Shown here: one piece after another, positions 17,503 through 25,390 of the stretch
How positions within the stretch are numbered: the stretch's first letter is position 1
Layout: every line of letters starts with the position of its first letter
Assembly (NCBI RefSeq): GCF_900099905.1
Contig: NZ_FNEE01000001.1
Span: 545,091 to 609,090 of the forward strand
Length of the DNA stretch: 64,000 nt
Direction of reading: 5' to 3'
Source of the DNA: Mesorhizobium muleiense
Lineage (GTDB): Bacteria; Pseudomonadota; Alphaproteobacteria; Rhizobiales; Rhizobiaceae
The notes under the pieces: generated by a model
Databases searched by the model: none
Seen by the model: the letters and a program-made list of their open reading frames with translations, nothing else
Told to the model about the DNA's origin: nothing
Program-made: the position numbers and the translations under genes

Positions 17503-19182
17503 ATGAACAATCGACTCCCGCCTGCCTGGTCAAAGCACATCAAGCCCGGACCCGCGCCAAAAGTGAAGGGGCCGATAGTGAAGCCTTTGGTGAGCCCGCA
17601 GAAAGCAAGCGCCCAATCGCGTGCGCAGGCCGACGACGCATTGCTGAAACAGGCATATGCCTTTCAGCAGGCCAAGCGGCTCGACGAGGCTCAGGACCTA
17701 TGCCTTCGGGTTCTGGAGCGCACGCCAAACCATCCGCTCGCCTTATATATCCTGGGGACCATATACCTGGGTTACGACGATGAGCGGGCCTTGCGATATT
17801 TCGCACGGGCGGTCGGCGAGGAACCTAAAAACCCCTACTACCACCTCAGCCTGGGCGAGGCCTATGTGAAGGTCAGCGAGTATGCGCCAGCAATCAAGCA
17901 TATGCAGTACGCCCTGGAACTGCAGCCCGGCCTTATCGAAGCACTTTGTGCATTGGGGCGCACTTACACGGCATTTGACAAGCCCGACATGGCTCTGCCG
18001 CTTTACGAGAAGGCGCTGAAAATCAACCCCGATCATCCCAAGGTGCGAGCCGGGCTGGCCAGCGCGCTCAGCGGCCTGGGGCGTATGGATGAAGCCGCCG
18101 CCTATCTGAAGCAAGCAATCGCACGTCGTATTGGCGTGCCGGCTGCCTACAACGACCTTGTACAGACGCGAAACTTCACCGAGGAGCCCGAGGAGCTCCA
18201 ATCCATCCTTCGTGAGCTCGGCAATCCGAAACTTGGTTCGGAAGGCGCGCAGCAACTCCATCACGCCGCCGGCAAGGTGCTGAACGACCTCAAGCGCTAT
18301 GACGAGGCATTCGACCATTTCAACAAGGCGAAACAGGCCTCCGGCCAAAGGTTCGATATCGATCTGTATCGTCGGTGGGTCGATTCGATGATTGAAACCT
18401 TCACGCCGGACTTTCTGGCTGCCAGGGCCGGCTATGGAAATCCTTCCGAAGCGCCTGTGTTCGTGGTTGGCATGCCCCGCTCGGGGACGACGCTCACCGA
18501 GCAGATCTGCGCCAGCCATCCCGACATTCATGGCGCAGGGGAGCTTAGCAAACTGAGTCGGGTTGCTAATGCGATCGGCCTCAAGACATCATCGGCTGGT
18601 GATTTGAACCAGCCGATCACCTCGATCACGGAAGACCTGTCCAGAACCTTGGCCGAAGAGCATCTGTCCTATTTGCGGGAGCGGGCGCCTGCCGCACTTC
18701 GCGTCGTGGACAAGACGCCGCACAATTTTGAACTGATCGGCCTTATCGGGCTTCTTTTCCCCAACGCGCGCATCATTCATTGCCGACGTGATGCCATCGA
18801 CAATTGCGTCTCCTGCTTCGTCCTCAACTTCAGCGAGGCACACAGCTACAACACCGACCTGACAACACTAGGCCTGTACTATCGCGAATATGACCGCCTG
18901 ATGCGGCACTGGAACGAGGTCTTTCCAGGCCTTATCTTCGAAAACCGCTACGAAGCGCTGGTCGACGACCAGGAAGCCCAGTCACGCCGCCTGATAGATT
19001 ATCTCGGGCTGCCTTGGGATGACGCCTGCCTGCGCTTTTTCGACAGGGATGGTTCGGTCAACACGCCCAGCCGCTGGCAGGTTCGCCAACCGATCTACAA
19101 ATCGTCGGTCAAGCGCTGGAAGAATTATGAAAACGAAATTCAGCCGCTGATACAGTCGCTGGGCGATCTTGCTGAGATTTGA
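17503..19182 (+). CDS. TPR-repeat sulfotransferase family protein
   Basis: 559 residues. Residues about 45-270 are tandem tetratricopeptide repeats (e.g. LKQAYAFQQAKRLDEAQDLC, PYYHLSLGEAYVKVSEYAPA, EALCALGRTYTAFDKPDMAL). The rest is a sulfotransferase domain. The PAPS 5'-phosphosulfate loop is FVVGMPRSGTTLTEQI (GMPRSGTT at about 323-330), and the 3'-phosphate motif region is NARIIHCRRDAIDNCVSCF. Such TPR-Sulfotransfer_3-like fusions are widespread in proteobacteria and may sulfate proteins or glycans; the acceptor is unknown. No signal peptide. The start lies right after a pair of direct repeats. It is monocistronic, flanked by repeats on both sides. Confidence 0.85.
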   Translation: MNNRLPPAWSKHIKPGPAPKVKGPIVKPLVSPQKASAQSRAQADDALLKQAYAFQQAKRLDEAQDLCLRVLERTPNHPLALYILGTIYLGYDDERALRYFARAVGEEPKNPYYHLSLGEAYVKVSEYAPAIKHMQYALELQPGLIEALCALGRTYTAFDKPDMALPLYEKALKINPDHPKVRAGLASALSGLGRMDEAAAYLKQAIARRIGVPAAYNDLVQTRNFTEEPEELQSILRELGNPKLGSEGAQQLHHAAGKVLNDLKRYDEAFDHFNKAKQASGQRFDIDLYRRWVDSMIETFTPDFLAARAGYGNPSEAPVFVVGMPRSGTTLTEQICASHPDIHGAGELSKLSRVANAIGLKTSSAGDLNQPITSITEDLSRTLAEEHLSYLRERAPAALRVVDKTPHNFELIGLIGLLFPNARIIHCRRDAIDNCVSCFVLNFSEAHSYNTDLTTLGLYYREYDRLMRHWNEVFPGLIFENRYEALVDDQEAQSRRLIDYLGLPWDDACLRFFDRDGSVNTPSRWQVRQPIYKSSVKRWKNYENEIQPLIQSLGDLAEI

Positions 19183-19291
19183 CTTGGGGATGGCGGCCCG
19201 CATTGCGCGGGTCGCGAACTGCCAACCGACCTGTCCTGTTCCTTCGTTCCTGCGTTGCAGAAATATTTTGAGACGCTGGAGGGGCAGCGCC

Positions 19292-19489
19292 CCTGCCGGA
19301 CAAGGCTCTTCCTTCTCCCCCTGTGTGAGAAGTTGGCCGAGCGAAGCTCGGTCGGATGAGGGGTGCTCCAGCTTGGCACCAACCGCACTCCGTCCAACAC
19401 CCCTCAACCGTCTTTGCGCTGCGCGCCAATCCACCTTCTCCCACAAGGGGAGAAGGAAGAGGCTTGTCCGGCAGGACAGAGGGGGGCGC
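19292..19489. repeat. Mosaic repeat: MITE-like copy nested within a second repeat family
   Basis: The inner element 19311-19456 matches the MITE at 16093-16239, but its left terminal repeat has diverged. It is flanked by a second 21-bp inverted repeat (19292-19312 / 19455-19475, one mismatch). The right tail 19468-19489, CCGGCAGGACAGAGGGGGGC plus GC, is the exact complement of the left end of the element at 38926-39086. Confidence 0.8.
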
Positions 19490-19582
19490 GAAGGATCGCT
19501 GCTGACTTCGTTCTGCGCAGTTGTCGGCTGAGTATCGGCGCCCCCAAGCATTCCGGCCTTGACAGCCACGCCGACACGAAAA

Positions 19583-19606
19583 AACCCGGCGGTTGCCCGC
19601 CGGGTT
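19583..19606 (-). terminator. Intrinsic terminator of the porin gene
   Basis: Perfect 10-bp arms AACCCGGCGG / CCGCCGGGTT with a 4-nt loop. Read on the minus strand it is followed by a T run, 24 bp past the porin stop. Confidence 0.85.
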
Positions 19607-19629
19607 CGAGTTCAGTCAAACGCTGCTGA

Positions 19630-20844
19630 TTAGAACGAGCGCTGGAAGCGGAGCATGCCGCCGAGGCTGTCTTCGTCGTCCGCACCGGTCCAGTTGGAGA
19701 AGTCGGGCTCGTCGAAGTCGCCGGCGTGCAGGTAATCGACTTCGGCCGTGATCGTCAGGCCCGGAACGATGTCATAGGCGATGTTGGCAGCGATGCCGAG
19801 GTTTTCGCCTTCGTCATACGAGATCTGGGTGTTGAACGAGGTCTTCTCGTTGATGGTGTAGGTGCCACCGCCCCAGACCGCCCAGTTGCCGCTCCACAGC
19901 TTGTACATGCCGCGGCCGCCGGCGACGGGTGTTGCGAAGCCGGGATCCTCGTAGTTGTCGTCAGTGCCGTAGCCGGCCATGATGAACAGCGACAGGTTCT
20001 CCATTGGGGTGACGTCGAGGCGAACCTTGCCGGCCACTTCTTCGTAGTTGGCGTCGTAAGCAATGACGCCGGTGATGGCGCCCCAGCCCTGCGTCCACTT
20101 CACGCCGCCGACAACATGCGGAACATAGCTGTCGATCGTGAAGTCGCCATAACCTTGTTCGAGCGAGACCACGGCCGAGAAGCCATTGCCGGCGTCGAAG
20201 TAGTACTGGACGATGTTGGTGTCGAAACCGCCGTAGGGAACCAGCGTATCCTGGATGACGTTGCCGGCGTAGCCGATGAACGTATCGTAGGCCGATTCGT
20301 CTTTACCGACGCGCAGGCCGCCGAGCTGGATCCAGGCGAAGTTCAGCGAAATGCCTTTGTTCTCGGCAGGGTTAGCGACAATGATAGTCTCACCTGGCAG
20401 CGGGGGCAGCGGACCCGCGCCGTCCGGATCGGGACCGGGGACGTATGTGCTGCTGACGTGCCGGTTCCGGTTGCCGAAGTTGAAGCGGGTCTCGGTGTAG
20501 GTCTTCAAGGTGCCGAGCTCGGTTTCCTGGCCGGTCCAGGTCTTCAGGTTAAAGCGGGCCTGCTTGTAGTACGTGTCCTGGATGTCGCCGTCCTCGACGT
20601 CGAAGTTCTCAGCACCGTCGAACGAGCCGACGTCGCCGACGCCGATGTCGTAGCGGACATAGCCGCCGATGCGCAGGCAGGTCTCGGTGCCGGGGATGTA
20701 GAAGTAGCCAGCGCCGTAGACGTCGCAGATGCGGACGTATTCAGCGGGTTCCGGCTCGGCGACGACGACGGCGTCGGCGGCGCGCGCACCGGAAACTGCG
20801 ACCAGAGCCGCAGCGGAGCCAAGAAGAAGGCTCTTGATGTTCAT
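19630..20844 (-). CDS. Outer-membrane porin, Rhizobiales type (Porin_2 family)
   Basis: 404 residues. The signal peptide MNIKSLLLGSAAALVAVSGA then RAADAVVVAEPEPAEYVRIC is followed by the characteristic VYGAGYFYIPGTETCLRIGG and YVRYDIG. It has beta-barrel composition and ends with the aromatic C-terminal signature LRFQRSF, where the last Phe is the BAM-complex recognition residue. It forms a diffusion channel in the outer membrane. GGAGGTCAG precedes the chosen ATG; the longer frame beginning MTGGQK includes that ribosome site and is not used. Monocistronic with its own terminator. Confidence 0.93.
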   Translation of the reverse strand: MNIKSLLLGSAAALVAVSGARAADAVVVAEPEPAEYVRICDVYGAGYFYIPGTETCLRIGGYVRYDIGVGDVGSFDGAENFDVEDGDIQDTYYKQARFNLKTWTGQETELGTLKTYTETRFNFGNRNRHVSSTYVPGPDPDGAGPLPPLPGETIIVANPAENKGISLNFAWIQLGGLRVGKDESAYDTFIGYAGNVIQDTLVPYGGFDTNIVQYYFDAGNGFSAVVSLEQGYGDFTIDSYVPHVVGGVKWTQGWGAITGVIAYDANYEEVAGKVRLDVTPMENLSLFIMAGYGTDDNYEDPGFATPVAGGRGMYKLWSGNWAVWGGGTYTINEKTSFNTQISYDEGENLGIAANIAYDIVPGLTITAEVDYLHAGDFDEPDFSNWTGADDEDSLGGMLRFQRSF

Positions 20845-21259
20845 TTTCTGACCTCCAGTCAAAAGTTAAAAAACGGGTCTGGGTATTCTTTGCTGAAGGA
20901 CAGCGTTCCCTGCCCCATCCCCACTACCGAAAAAGATGCGCACCGCGCCGCTCCTTCGAACCCGACATTACCCATGAGGCGGCGGCGTTCAACAACCATC
21001 GCATCGGCGAAAGGTCTGTGCAGGCGCTATCACCCTGCCTTGTTGCACAAATGACACGATTTGGCCTCACTCGGAAAGCTCCCGTTAACCATTGCGCCGC
21101 CGGAGACAGGTTGGAGACCCATTGGGCCAGCCCTTGCAATCCGGCCGATTCCGGCAATTGCCTGCCGCAATTGCGGCGATGTCTGTGAGTCGCCGGCCAA
21201 GGCATTGCCGCAGAATCGCCGCATGGCGAAAAGCGGCGAGCGCGAAGCGCGAAGCGGGA
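20845..21259. other. Porin upstream region and chromosomal flank of the integrated element
   Basis: 415 bp without a convincing gene. It carries the porin promoter and leader on the minus strand. The element boundary proposed at 21260 follows. No further structure identified. Confidence 0.4.
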
Positions 21260-21273
21260 TGGCGGAGAGGATG
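21260..21273. other. Putative attL, 14-bp tRNA-Ser 3'-end repeat
   Basis: TGGCGGAGAGGATG is identical to 37775-37788, the CCA plus acceptor end of tRNA-Ser(GCT). GGCGGAGA at this site also forms an 8-bp perfect inverted repeat with TCTCCGCC at 21278-21285. It lies 156 bp before the integrase start. Confidence 0.6.
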
Positions 21274-21289
21274 TCCGTCTCCGCCTAAT

Positions 21290-21373
21290 CCAAGGGTGTC
21301 CAAGGGCGTCTCAATTTTCCCCTGAAATCCTTGTGTCACAAGGAATTGAGTACCGATAGCGTCCAAGGGGGTC
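21290..21373. promoter_or_regulatory. Candidate integrase arm-type sites and palindrome
   Basis: Three copies of CCAAGGGNGTC lie at 21290-21300, 21300-21310 and 21363-21373. Between them is a perfect palindrome, CCTTGTG-T-CACAAGG (21329-21343). The position between the proposed att core and the integrase gene fits arm-binding or autoregulatory sites. Confidence 0.5.
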
Positions 21374-21428
21374 TTGCCAAGTCCCGGCGTAAGTTGTACG
21401 TAGACTTGTTCGCAAGGGGAGAGTTCGA

Positions 21429-22706
21429 ATGCAAATCAACCGCCTGACTGTCGCCGGAGTCAATGCCCAGAACAAGCCGGGACTGTATGCCGATGGGCTC
21501 GGACTTTATCTCCAGGTTGCCAAGGGCGGTTCGAAATCCTGGATCTTCCGCTACATGCTTGCCGGCAAGCCGCGCAAGATGGGCTTGGGTTCTGTGCATA
21601 CGGTGCCGCTGAAGCTGGCACGGGAACGCGCGGCGGAACAGCGCCTAAAGCTCCTCGATGCAGACGACCCGATCGACCTACGCAAGGCCGAACGGCTGGA
21701 GAAGCTGGCGGCATCCTCCACCGTCCTGACCTTCAAGGAAGCGTCGGAGCTTTACATCAAGGCCCATGCCGCCGGCTGGAAGAATGCCAAGCACGGCGAC
21801 CAGTGGAAGAGCACACTCGAAACCTACGCGTGGCCTGTCGTCGGCGCTCTGCATGTTGCGAAAGTTGAGGACGCCCACATAAGCCAGATACTTGACCCTA
21901 TCTGGGCCACGAAAAACGAGACCGCCAGCCGCCTCCGGGGTAGGATCGAAAGCATTCTCGATTGGGCGCGCGTGAAGGGCTTCCGCCCGAAGCACAGCGA
22001 CAATCCCGCGCGGTGGAAGGGCCATCTAGACAAGCTGCTGCCGAAGCCGTCAAAGGTGAAGAAGGTCAGGCCTCAGCCCGCGTTGCCCTACACCGCGCTT
22101 CCCGGCTTCATGGAGAAGCTTCGCGGCATGAGCAGCATATCGGCCAGGGCTTTGGAGTTCACGATCCTGACCGCCGCTCGCACTCAAGCCGTCACTGGCG
22201 GGACGCTGGAGGAGATCGACTTTGAGGCAAAGCTCTGGACCGTTCCCGGATCACGCCAAGGAACGAAGCTCAATGACGACAATCGCGAGCATCGCGTTCC
22301 GCTGTGCGACCGGGCGATTGAGATATTGCGCACGACGCCACGCGAGAAGGACAACCCGCACCTGTTCACTGGCGGCAATCACGGCAAGGGACTGAGCACC
22401 GCCGCAATGGCGGAACTGCTAAAGGGCTTCGACCTGCCATCTGACACGCCGGGGCGCCAGCCCGTGGTTCACGGCTTCCGCAGTACGTTCCGCGATTGGG
22501 CGGCAGAGCAGACGGCATACCCGAACGAAATGCTTGAAATGGCGCTGGCACACACGGTCAGCGATAAGACAGAAGCCGCCTATCGCCGCGGCGACCTTAT
22601 GGAAAAGCGCCGCCGGCTCATGCAGGATTGGGCGGAGTACTGCGCAGCGCCAGCGAAGTCCGCCGCCTCGAACATCACACCTATCAGGGCAGGTGCCAAT
22701 GTCTGA
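21429..22706 (+). CDS. Tyrosine recombinase (P4-type integrase)
   Basis: 425 residues. N-terminal arm-binding domain of the DUF4102 type (NKPGLYADGLGLYLQVAKGG, SKSWIFRYMLAGKPRKMGLG), SAM-like core-binding domain, then the catalytic domain. The catalytic set is visible: R251 in TAARTQAV, H348-x2-R351 in VHGFRSTFRDWA, H375 in ALAHTVSDKTEAAY, and the nucleophile Y385. The complete set suggests an active enzyme. It should excise and integrate the element at the tRNA-Ser 3' end. AAGGGGAGAG lies just upstream of the ATG. The next gene overlaps it by 8 bp. Confidence 0.93.
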   Translation: MQINRLTVAGVNAQNKPGLYADGLGLYLQVAKGGSKSWIFRYMLAGKPRKMGLGSVHTVPLKLARERAAEQRLKLLDADDPIDLRKAERLEKLAASSTVLTFKEASELYIKAHAAGWKNAKHGDQWKSTLETYAWPVVGALHVAKVEDAHISQILDPIWATKNETASRLRGRIESILDWARVKGFRPKHSDNPARWKGHLDKLLPKPSKVKKVRPQPALPYTALPGFMEKLRGMSSISARALEFTILTAARTQAVTGGTLEEIDFEAKLWTVPGSRQGTKLNDDNREHRVPLCDRAIEILRTTPREKDNPHLFTGGNHGKGLSTAAMAELLKGFDLPSDTPGRQPVVHGFRSTFRDWAAEQTAYPNEMLEMALAHTVSDKTEAAYRRGDLMEKRRRLMQDWAEYCAAPAKSAASNITPIRAGANV

Positions 22707-23271
22707 CCCGTTGGCGTCCATGATAGCGGCATTGACCGAAGCACGGCATATCTATGCACACGATGTTCAATACGGCGCCACGTTCGCTGTTGATGCTGTC
22801 GTTCAATATTTGCAGGAGTTGGACATCGATCCCCAGCTTTGTGTGCCATTAATTGGGCTGTCGGGGGCGTTGGTCGACGCCGGAATGGGGATAACCAACC
22901 CTCACGTATCTCTCGCCAAGCATGAAGGCGGGACAAAAACACCGATCCAGGATTCGCTCACTTGGGGCTGGGCGGCTGCGGCAGTCACGCTGCAGCTCGA
23001 AGCCGGAGAGACGCTGCCGTCTGCCGCGAGACGGGTTCACGCAATCCTCGGCAATCGGTTCCCGGTTTCGAAGATCATAGAGTACCGCAAGAGGTTAACG
23101 CGCGGCAAATCCACAGTAAGAGAGCAGTCTCGATCAAATTACCATACGGCGATCGGTTCCGCCCACGCTGAGAAACAACTGTCACCCAGACAGCGCGCGG
23201 AATGGACGTTGACGACGCTTCGGAACATGACCGGTACAAAGCAGGGGGAAGACAGAACGAAAGTGCGCTAG
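22699..23271 (+). CDS. Hypothetical protein coupled to the integrase
   Basis: 190 residues, MSDPLASMIAALTEARHIYA. The N-terminal 55 residues are helical; the middle (WGWAAAAVTLQLEAGETLPS, AARRVHAILGNRFPVSKIIE) looks like a helix-turn-helix-compatible segment; the C-terminus is basic. Its start overlaps the end of the integrase by 8 bp and has AGGTGCCA upstream, so it is likely co-translated with the integrase. It might be a recombination accessory or regulator, but no family is recognised. Confidence 0.65.
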   Translation: MSDPLASMIAALTEARHIYAHDVQYGATFAVDAVVQYLQELDIDPQLCVPLIGLSGALVDAGMGITNPHVSLAKHEGGTKTPIQDSLTWGWAAAAVTLQLEAGETLPSAARRVHAILGNRFPVSKIIEYRKRLTRGKSTVREQSRSNYHTAIGSAHAEKQLSPRQRAEWTLTTLRNMTGTKQGEDRTKVR

Positions 23272-23300
23272 GCACCCGCGAAATACTCCTCAGGTCGCGG

Positions 23301-23352
23301 CACCTTTCCAACCATGTCCAGTCAATTCCGGCTGGACTGATTTGAAAAGGTG
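23301..23352 (+). promoter_or_regulatory. Stem-loop covering the ribosome-binding site of the AlpA-like gene
   Basis: CACCTTT (23301-23307) can pair with AAAGGTG (23346-23352), which contains the Shine-Dalgarno AAGG of the next gene. An inner stem GTCCAG (23316-23321) / CTGGAC (23332-23337) stacks inside. A translation switch is inferred; it could alternatively serve as a weak terminator of the integrase transcript. Confidence 0.5.
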
Positions 23353-23356
23353 AAAC

Positions 23357-23554
23357 ATGGCAGTCCAGAACATTCTCCGGCGCGGCGAGGTAGAGCGCGC
23401 GACCGGACTTCCCCGCAGCACCATTTACGACAAGATCGCCAAGGGTGAATTCCCGAAGCCAATCAAGCTCGGCGCCCGCTCCGTCGGCTGGCTTGAGCAG
23501 GATATCGACGCCTGGCAGCAGAAGCTCATTCGTGCGGGCGGGGTGGCGGCATGA
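23357..23554 (+). CDS. AlpA-family DNA-binding regulator/excisionase
   Basis: 65 residues forming one MerR/AlpA-like winged helix: ILRRGEVERATGLPRSTIYD then KIAKGEFPKPIKLGARSVGW, LEQDIDAWQQKLI. This is the standard AlpA (phage_AlpA) layout with the helix-turn-helix ERATGLPRSTIY and the wing GEFPKPIKLG..SVGW. AlpA proteins activate the integrase or act as recombination directionality factors in P4-like elements. It overlaps the next gene by 4 bp (ATGA) and its ribosome site lies in a predicted stem. Confidence 0.9.
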   Translation: MAVQNILRRGEVERATGLPRSTIYDKIAKGEFPKPIKLGARSVGWLEQDIDAWQQKLIRAGGVAA

Positions 23555-23742
23555 CCCTCGACCACTCGCATTCGGAAGCCATCGACCTCGCCGGCACGTG
23601 GCTGGCACAAAATCCCCGCGATCGGCTCGCCGAACCCGTCATCCCGCTCCTCAGGCAACGCTTTGGGCTTTCCCTCGCCGAATCCGTCGAGGCATGCCGC
23701 GTCGCCGCTAAGATAAGGGAGGCGGCCGATGCGAAACCCTAA
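23551..23742 (+). CDS. Small hypothetical protein
   Basis: 63 residues, MTLDHSHSEAIDLAGTWLAQ then NPRDRLAEPVIPLLRQRFGL. A short helical protein often found directly after AlpA-like genes in rhizobial prophages. ATGA overlap with the gene before and a 14-bp overlap with the gene after place it in a tight operon. Function unknown. Confidence 0.65.
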   Translation: MTLDHSHSEAIDLAGTWLAQNPRDRLAEPVIPLLRQRFGLSLAESVEACRVAAKIREAADAKP

Positions 23743-23935
23743 AAACGAAACCGCCCCCGGTCTGGCAACCGAGAGCGGCATTTCGAAAGGTCTTGCAGCC
23801 TTCGGAACTTACCCCAGCATCTCCTTCTCTGCAATGGACTTCGCAATCACAACGATCGCCCGCCGGTGGCATCTGCCGGCGCCTACGGCTCGAGTTGTGG
23901 TCGAACTCGCCCAACTTGGGGGGCAGCGGTCATGA
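23729..23935 (+). CDS. Small hypothetical protein
   Basis: 68 residues, MRNPKNETAPGLATESGISK. The C-terminal half (MDFAITTIARRWHLPAPTAR, VVVELAQLGG) reads like a short helix-turn-helix. It overlaps its neighbours by 14 and 4 bp. No family assigned. The GGGAGG before the start supports translation. Confidence 0.6.
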   Translation: MRNPKNETAPGLATESGISKGLAAFGTYPSISFSAMDFAITTIARRWHLPAPTARVVVELAQLGGQRS

Positions 23936-24168
23936 GCAAGGTTTCCTCACAGACGAAATGGAACCGGGCCAATCTCAAAGCCATCTGGGCACAGCAGGCG
24001 CTCCGTTCCGCTCTCAAGCGTGGTCTCATCATTCAGGAGCCGTGCAAGGAGTGTGGGTCCCTCGATGCCGAGGCGCACCATCCGGACTATGACAAGCCCA
24101 TGTGTGTCGACTGGCTTTGCCGGCTGCACCATCGGCATGTGCACATGAAAGACAGGAAGACCGGATGA
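23932..24168 (+). CDS. Phage HNH-like zinc-binding protein
   Basis: 78 residues. An N-terminal basic helix precedes a compact zinc-site motif: C-x2-C in EPCKECGS, AEAHHPDYDKPM, and VDWLCRLHHRHVHM. The pattern CxxC...HHxDYxKP...WLC..HH...H recurs in small phage proteins related to HNH nucleases. Whether it cuts DNA is uncertain because the fold is minimal. It is ATGA-coupled on both sides, between small regulators and the replication-type gene. Confidence 0.75.
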   Translation: MSKVSSQTKWNRANLKAIWAQQALRSALKRGLIIQEPCKECGSLDAEAHHPDYDKPMCVDWLCRLHHRHVHMKDRKTG

Positions 24169-24644
24169 GCGGGCGCGAGTGGTCCAAGGTCTCGCCAGCC
24201 CTCTGGCGCTCGCCGCGCTTCCTTGGCCTCCAGGGAAGCGATGAGCGGCTGTTGTTGGTCTACTATATGACCGGCGACCATATGAACTCATCGGGCTGCT
24301 ACAGGCTGCCCGATGGCTACGCAATCGCTGATCTTGGTTGGACGCTCGAACGGTATCGGACAGCGCGGGATCTGCTCGTTGCTGCCGGGCTCATAAGCTT
24401 CGATCGAACAACCGAGGAGGTGTTTGTAAACCGCTGGTTCAAGCACAACCCGCCGACCAATGCGAAGCACGCAAAGGGGGCAAGGCGCCTCATCAACAAG
24501 ATCGACAGCGACGACTTGCGGCTCATGGCCGAGGAAGAGTTCTGCGAAACCGATTGGGGAGGCCAGAGCGAACAGGTTGTGAATAGCGAAATCAGCAATC
24601 ATTCGCGGCTCGCCAGCACTCCAATCCTTCAAAGGGTTCGATAG
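24165..24644 (+). CDS. Phage replication-type winged-helix protein
   Basis: 159 residues. It opens with MSGREWSKVSPALWRSPRFL, GLQGSDERLLLVYYMTGDHM, NSSGCYRLPDGYAIADLGWT, a pattern shared by N-terminal domains of phage replisome-organizer proteins (one WxxL-type wHTH). The C-terminal DnaB-helicase-loader part seen in longer relatives is missing. The frame ends at a TAG inside a cluster of palindromes (24640-24672), followed by about 350 bp of purine-rich non-coding DNA. It may be a natural short form or a truncated gene. Confidence 0.65.
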   Translation: MSGREWSKVSPALWRSPRFLGLQGSDERLLLVYYMTGDHMNSSGCYRLPDGYAIADLGWTLERYRTARDLLVAAGLISFDRTTEEVFVNRWFKHNPPTNAKHAKGARRLINKIDSDDLRLMAEEEFCETDWGGQSEQVVNSEISNHSRLASTPILQRVR

Positions 24645-24991
24645 CCTATGCATAGCCTTTTGATAGCCTATCGATACAGAGAGACTAAGACCGAGACGTG
24701 AGACCACAGACCGAGAGGAGAGAGAGACCAGACTGACACTTAAACCGAAAGAAGACTTTGAGACCTCGCATCGAAAGAAAGGTTGGCAAGTCATTGGAGA
24801 AAACGGCCGGAGAGACACGTTCAGGCGCGCTCTTTTTCTCCACTCACCCGACAAGCGGCAAATCGGCATGATTTCAGGCTTTGGCGGAAAGTCTTTCCGC
24901 CTGCACTCCTTTGTTTGTAAGGGTTTTCGGCAAGTTCATTGCATTTACGCACAAATCAGCGCACATTGGCGGCTCAAATCGGAGCTGAAAA
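24640..24991. other. Non-coding stretch with palindromes and purine-rich repeats; possible origin
   Basis: GATAGCCTAT is repeated at 24640-24649 and 24662-24671. CTATGCATAG (24646-24655) and GATAG-C-CTATC (24662-24672) are perfect palindromes. About 24680-24760 is a GA-rich tract with repeated AGACCGAGA. No acceptable reading frame. Its place next to a replication-type gene makes an origin possible; a decayed low-complexity protein tail is the alternative. Confidence 0.45.
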
Positions 24992-25390
24992 GTGGCGACA
25001 GATACCGGCGAGATGGAAGGCGAGTCCGCACCGAAAGGTGGGCAGAAGGTGCGGCTTAAAACGCTGGACGATCTGGACCGGCGCACGACCGCGGCCCGCG
25101 TGGTGTTCGAACTGCGTGACAGCCTGGCGGCCGATCTTGGCGGCAAGCCCAATCTCAGCGTCATGAAGCTGGAGCTAATCGACAACGTGGCCTGTCTCGG
25201 CGCCATGCTGAAGGATGCCGCTGCCAACTATCTCGAAGGCAAGCCGATCGACATCAACGAGTTCATGAGCTTGACCAATGCCCAGCGCCGGCTCCTGGCC
25301 GATCTGGGGCTTGAGCGCCGGGCACTGAAGGACATCACCCCATCGCTGCGTGACTACGCCGCCACCCAATATGCTGTGGCGGCATCATGA
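24992..25390 (+). CDS. Putative terminase small subunit (by position)
   Basis: 132 residues starting at GTG with GGAG 7 nt upstream. The protein is mainly helical: LKTLDDLDRRTTAARVVFEL, SVMKLELIDNVACLGAMLKD, EFMSLTNAQRRLLADLGLER. No sequence motif proves the call. It is suggested because the gene ends in an ATGA overlap with the large terminase gene, has the usual size of TerS, and is co-directional. The segment QRRLLADLGLERRALKDITP resembles proteins placed before TerL in rhizobial prophages. Confidence 0.55.
   Translation: MATDTGEMEGESAPKGGQKVRLKTLDDLDRRTTAARVVFELRDSLAADLGGKPNLSVMKLELIDNVACLGAMLKDAAANYLEGKPIDINEFMSLTNAQRRLLADLGLERRALKDITPSLRDYAATQYAVAAS

Noticed and set aside
17503-19182. 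Nodulation-type sulfotransferase (NodH-like)
   Set aside because: TPR repeats and domain style differ from NodH, and there are no nod genes or nod boxes in the window.
19726-21054. A 442-codon plus-strand open frame across the porin gene
   Set aside because: Complement of the porin; composition reflects beta-barrel codons. No ribosome site or domain.
24868-25059. A 63-codon plus-strand ORF before the putative small terminase
   Set aside because: Overlaps the GTG-started gene, has no ribosome site, and shows no sensible domain.
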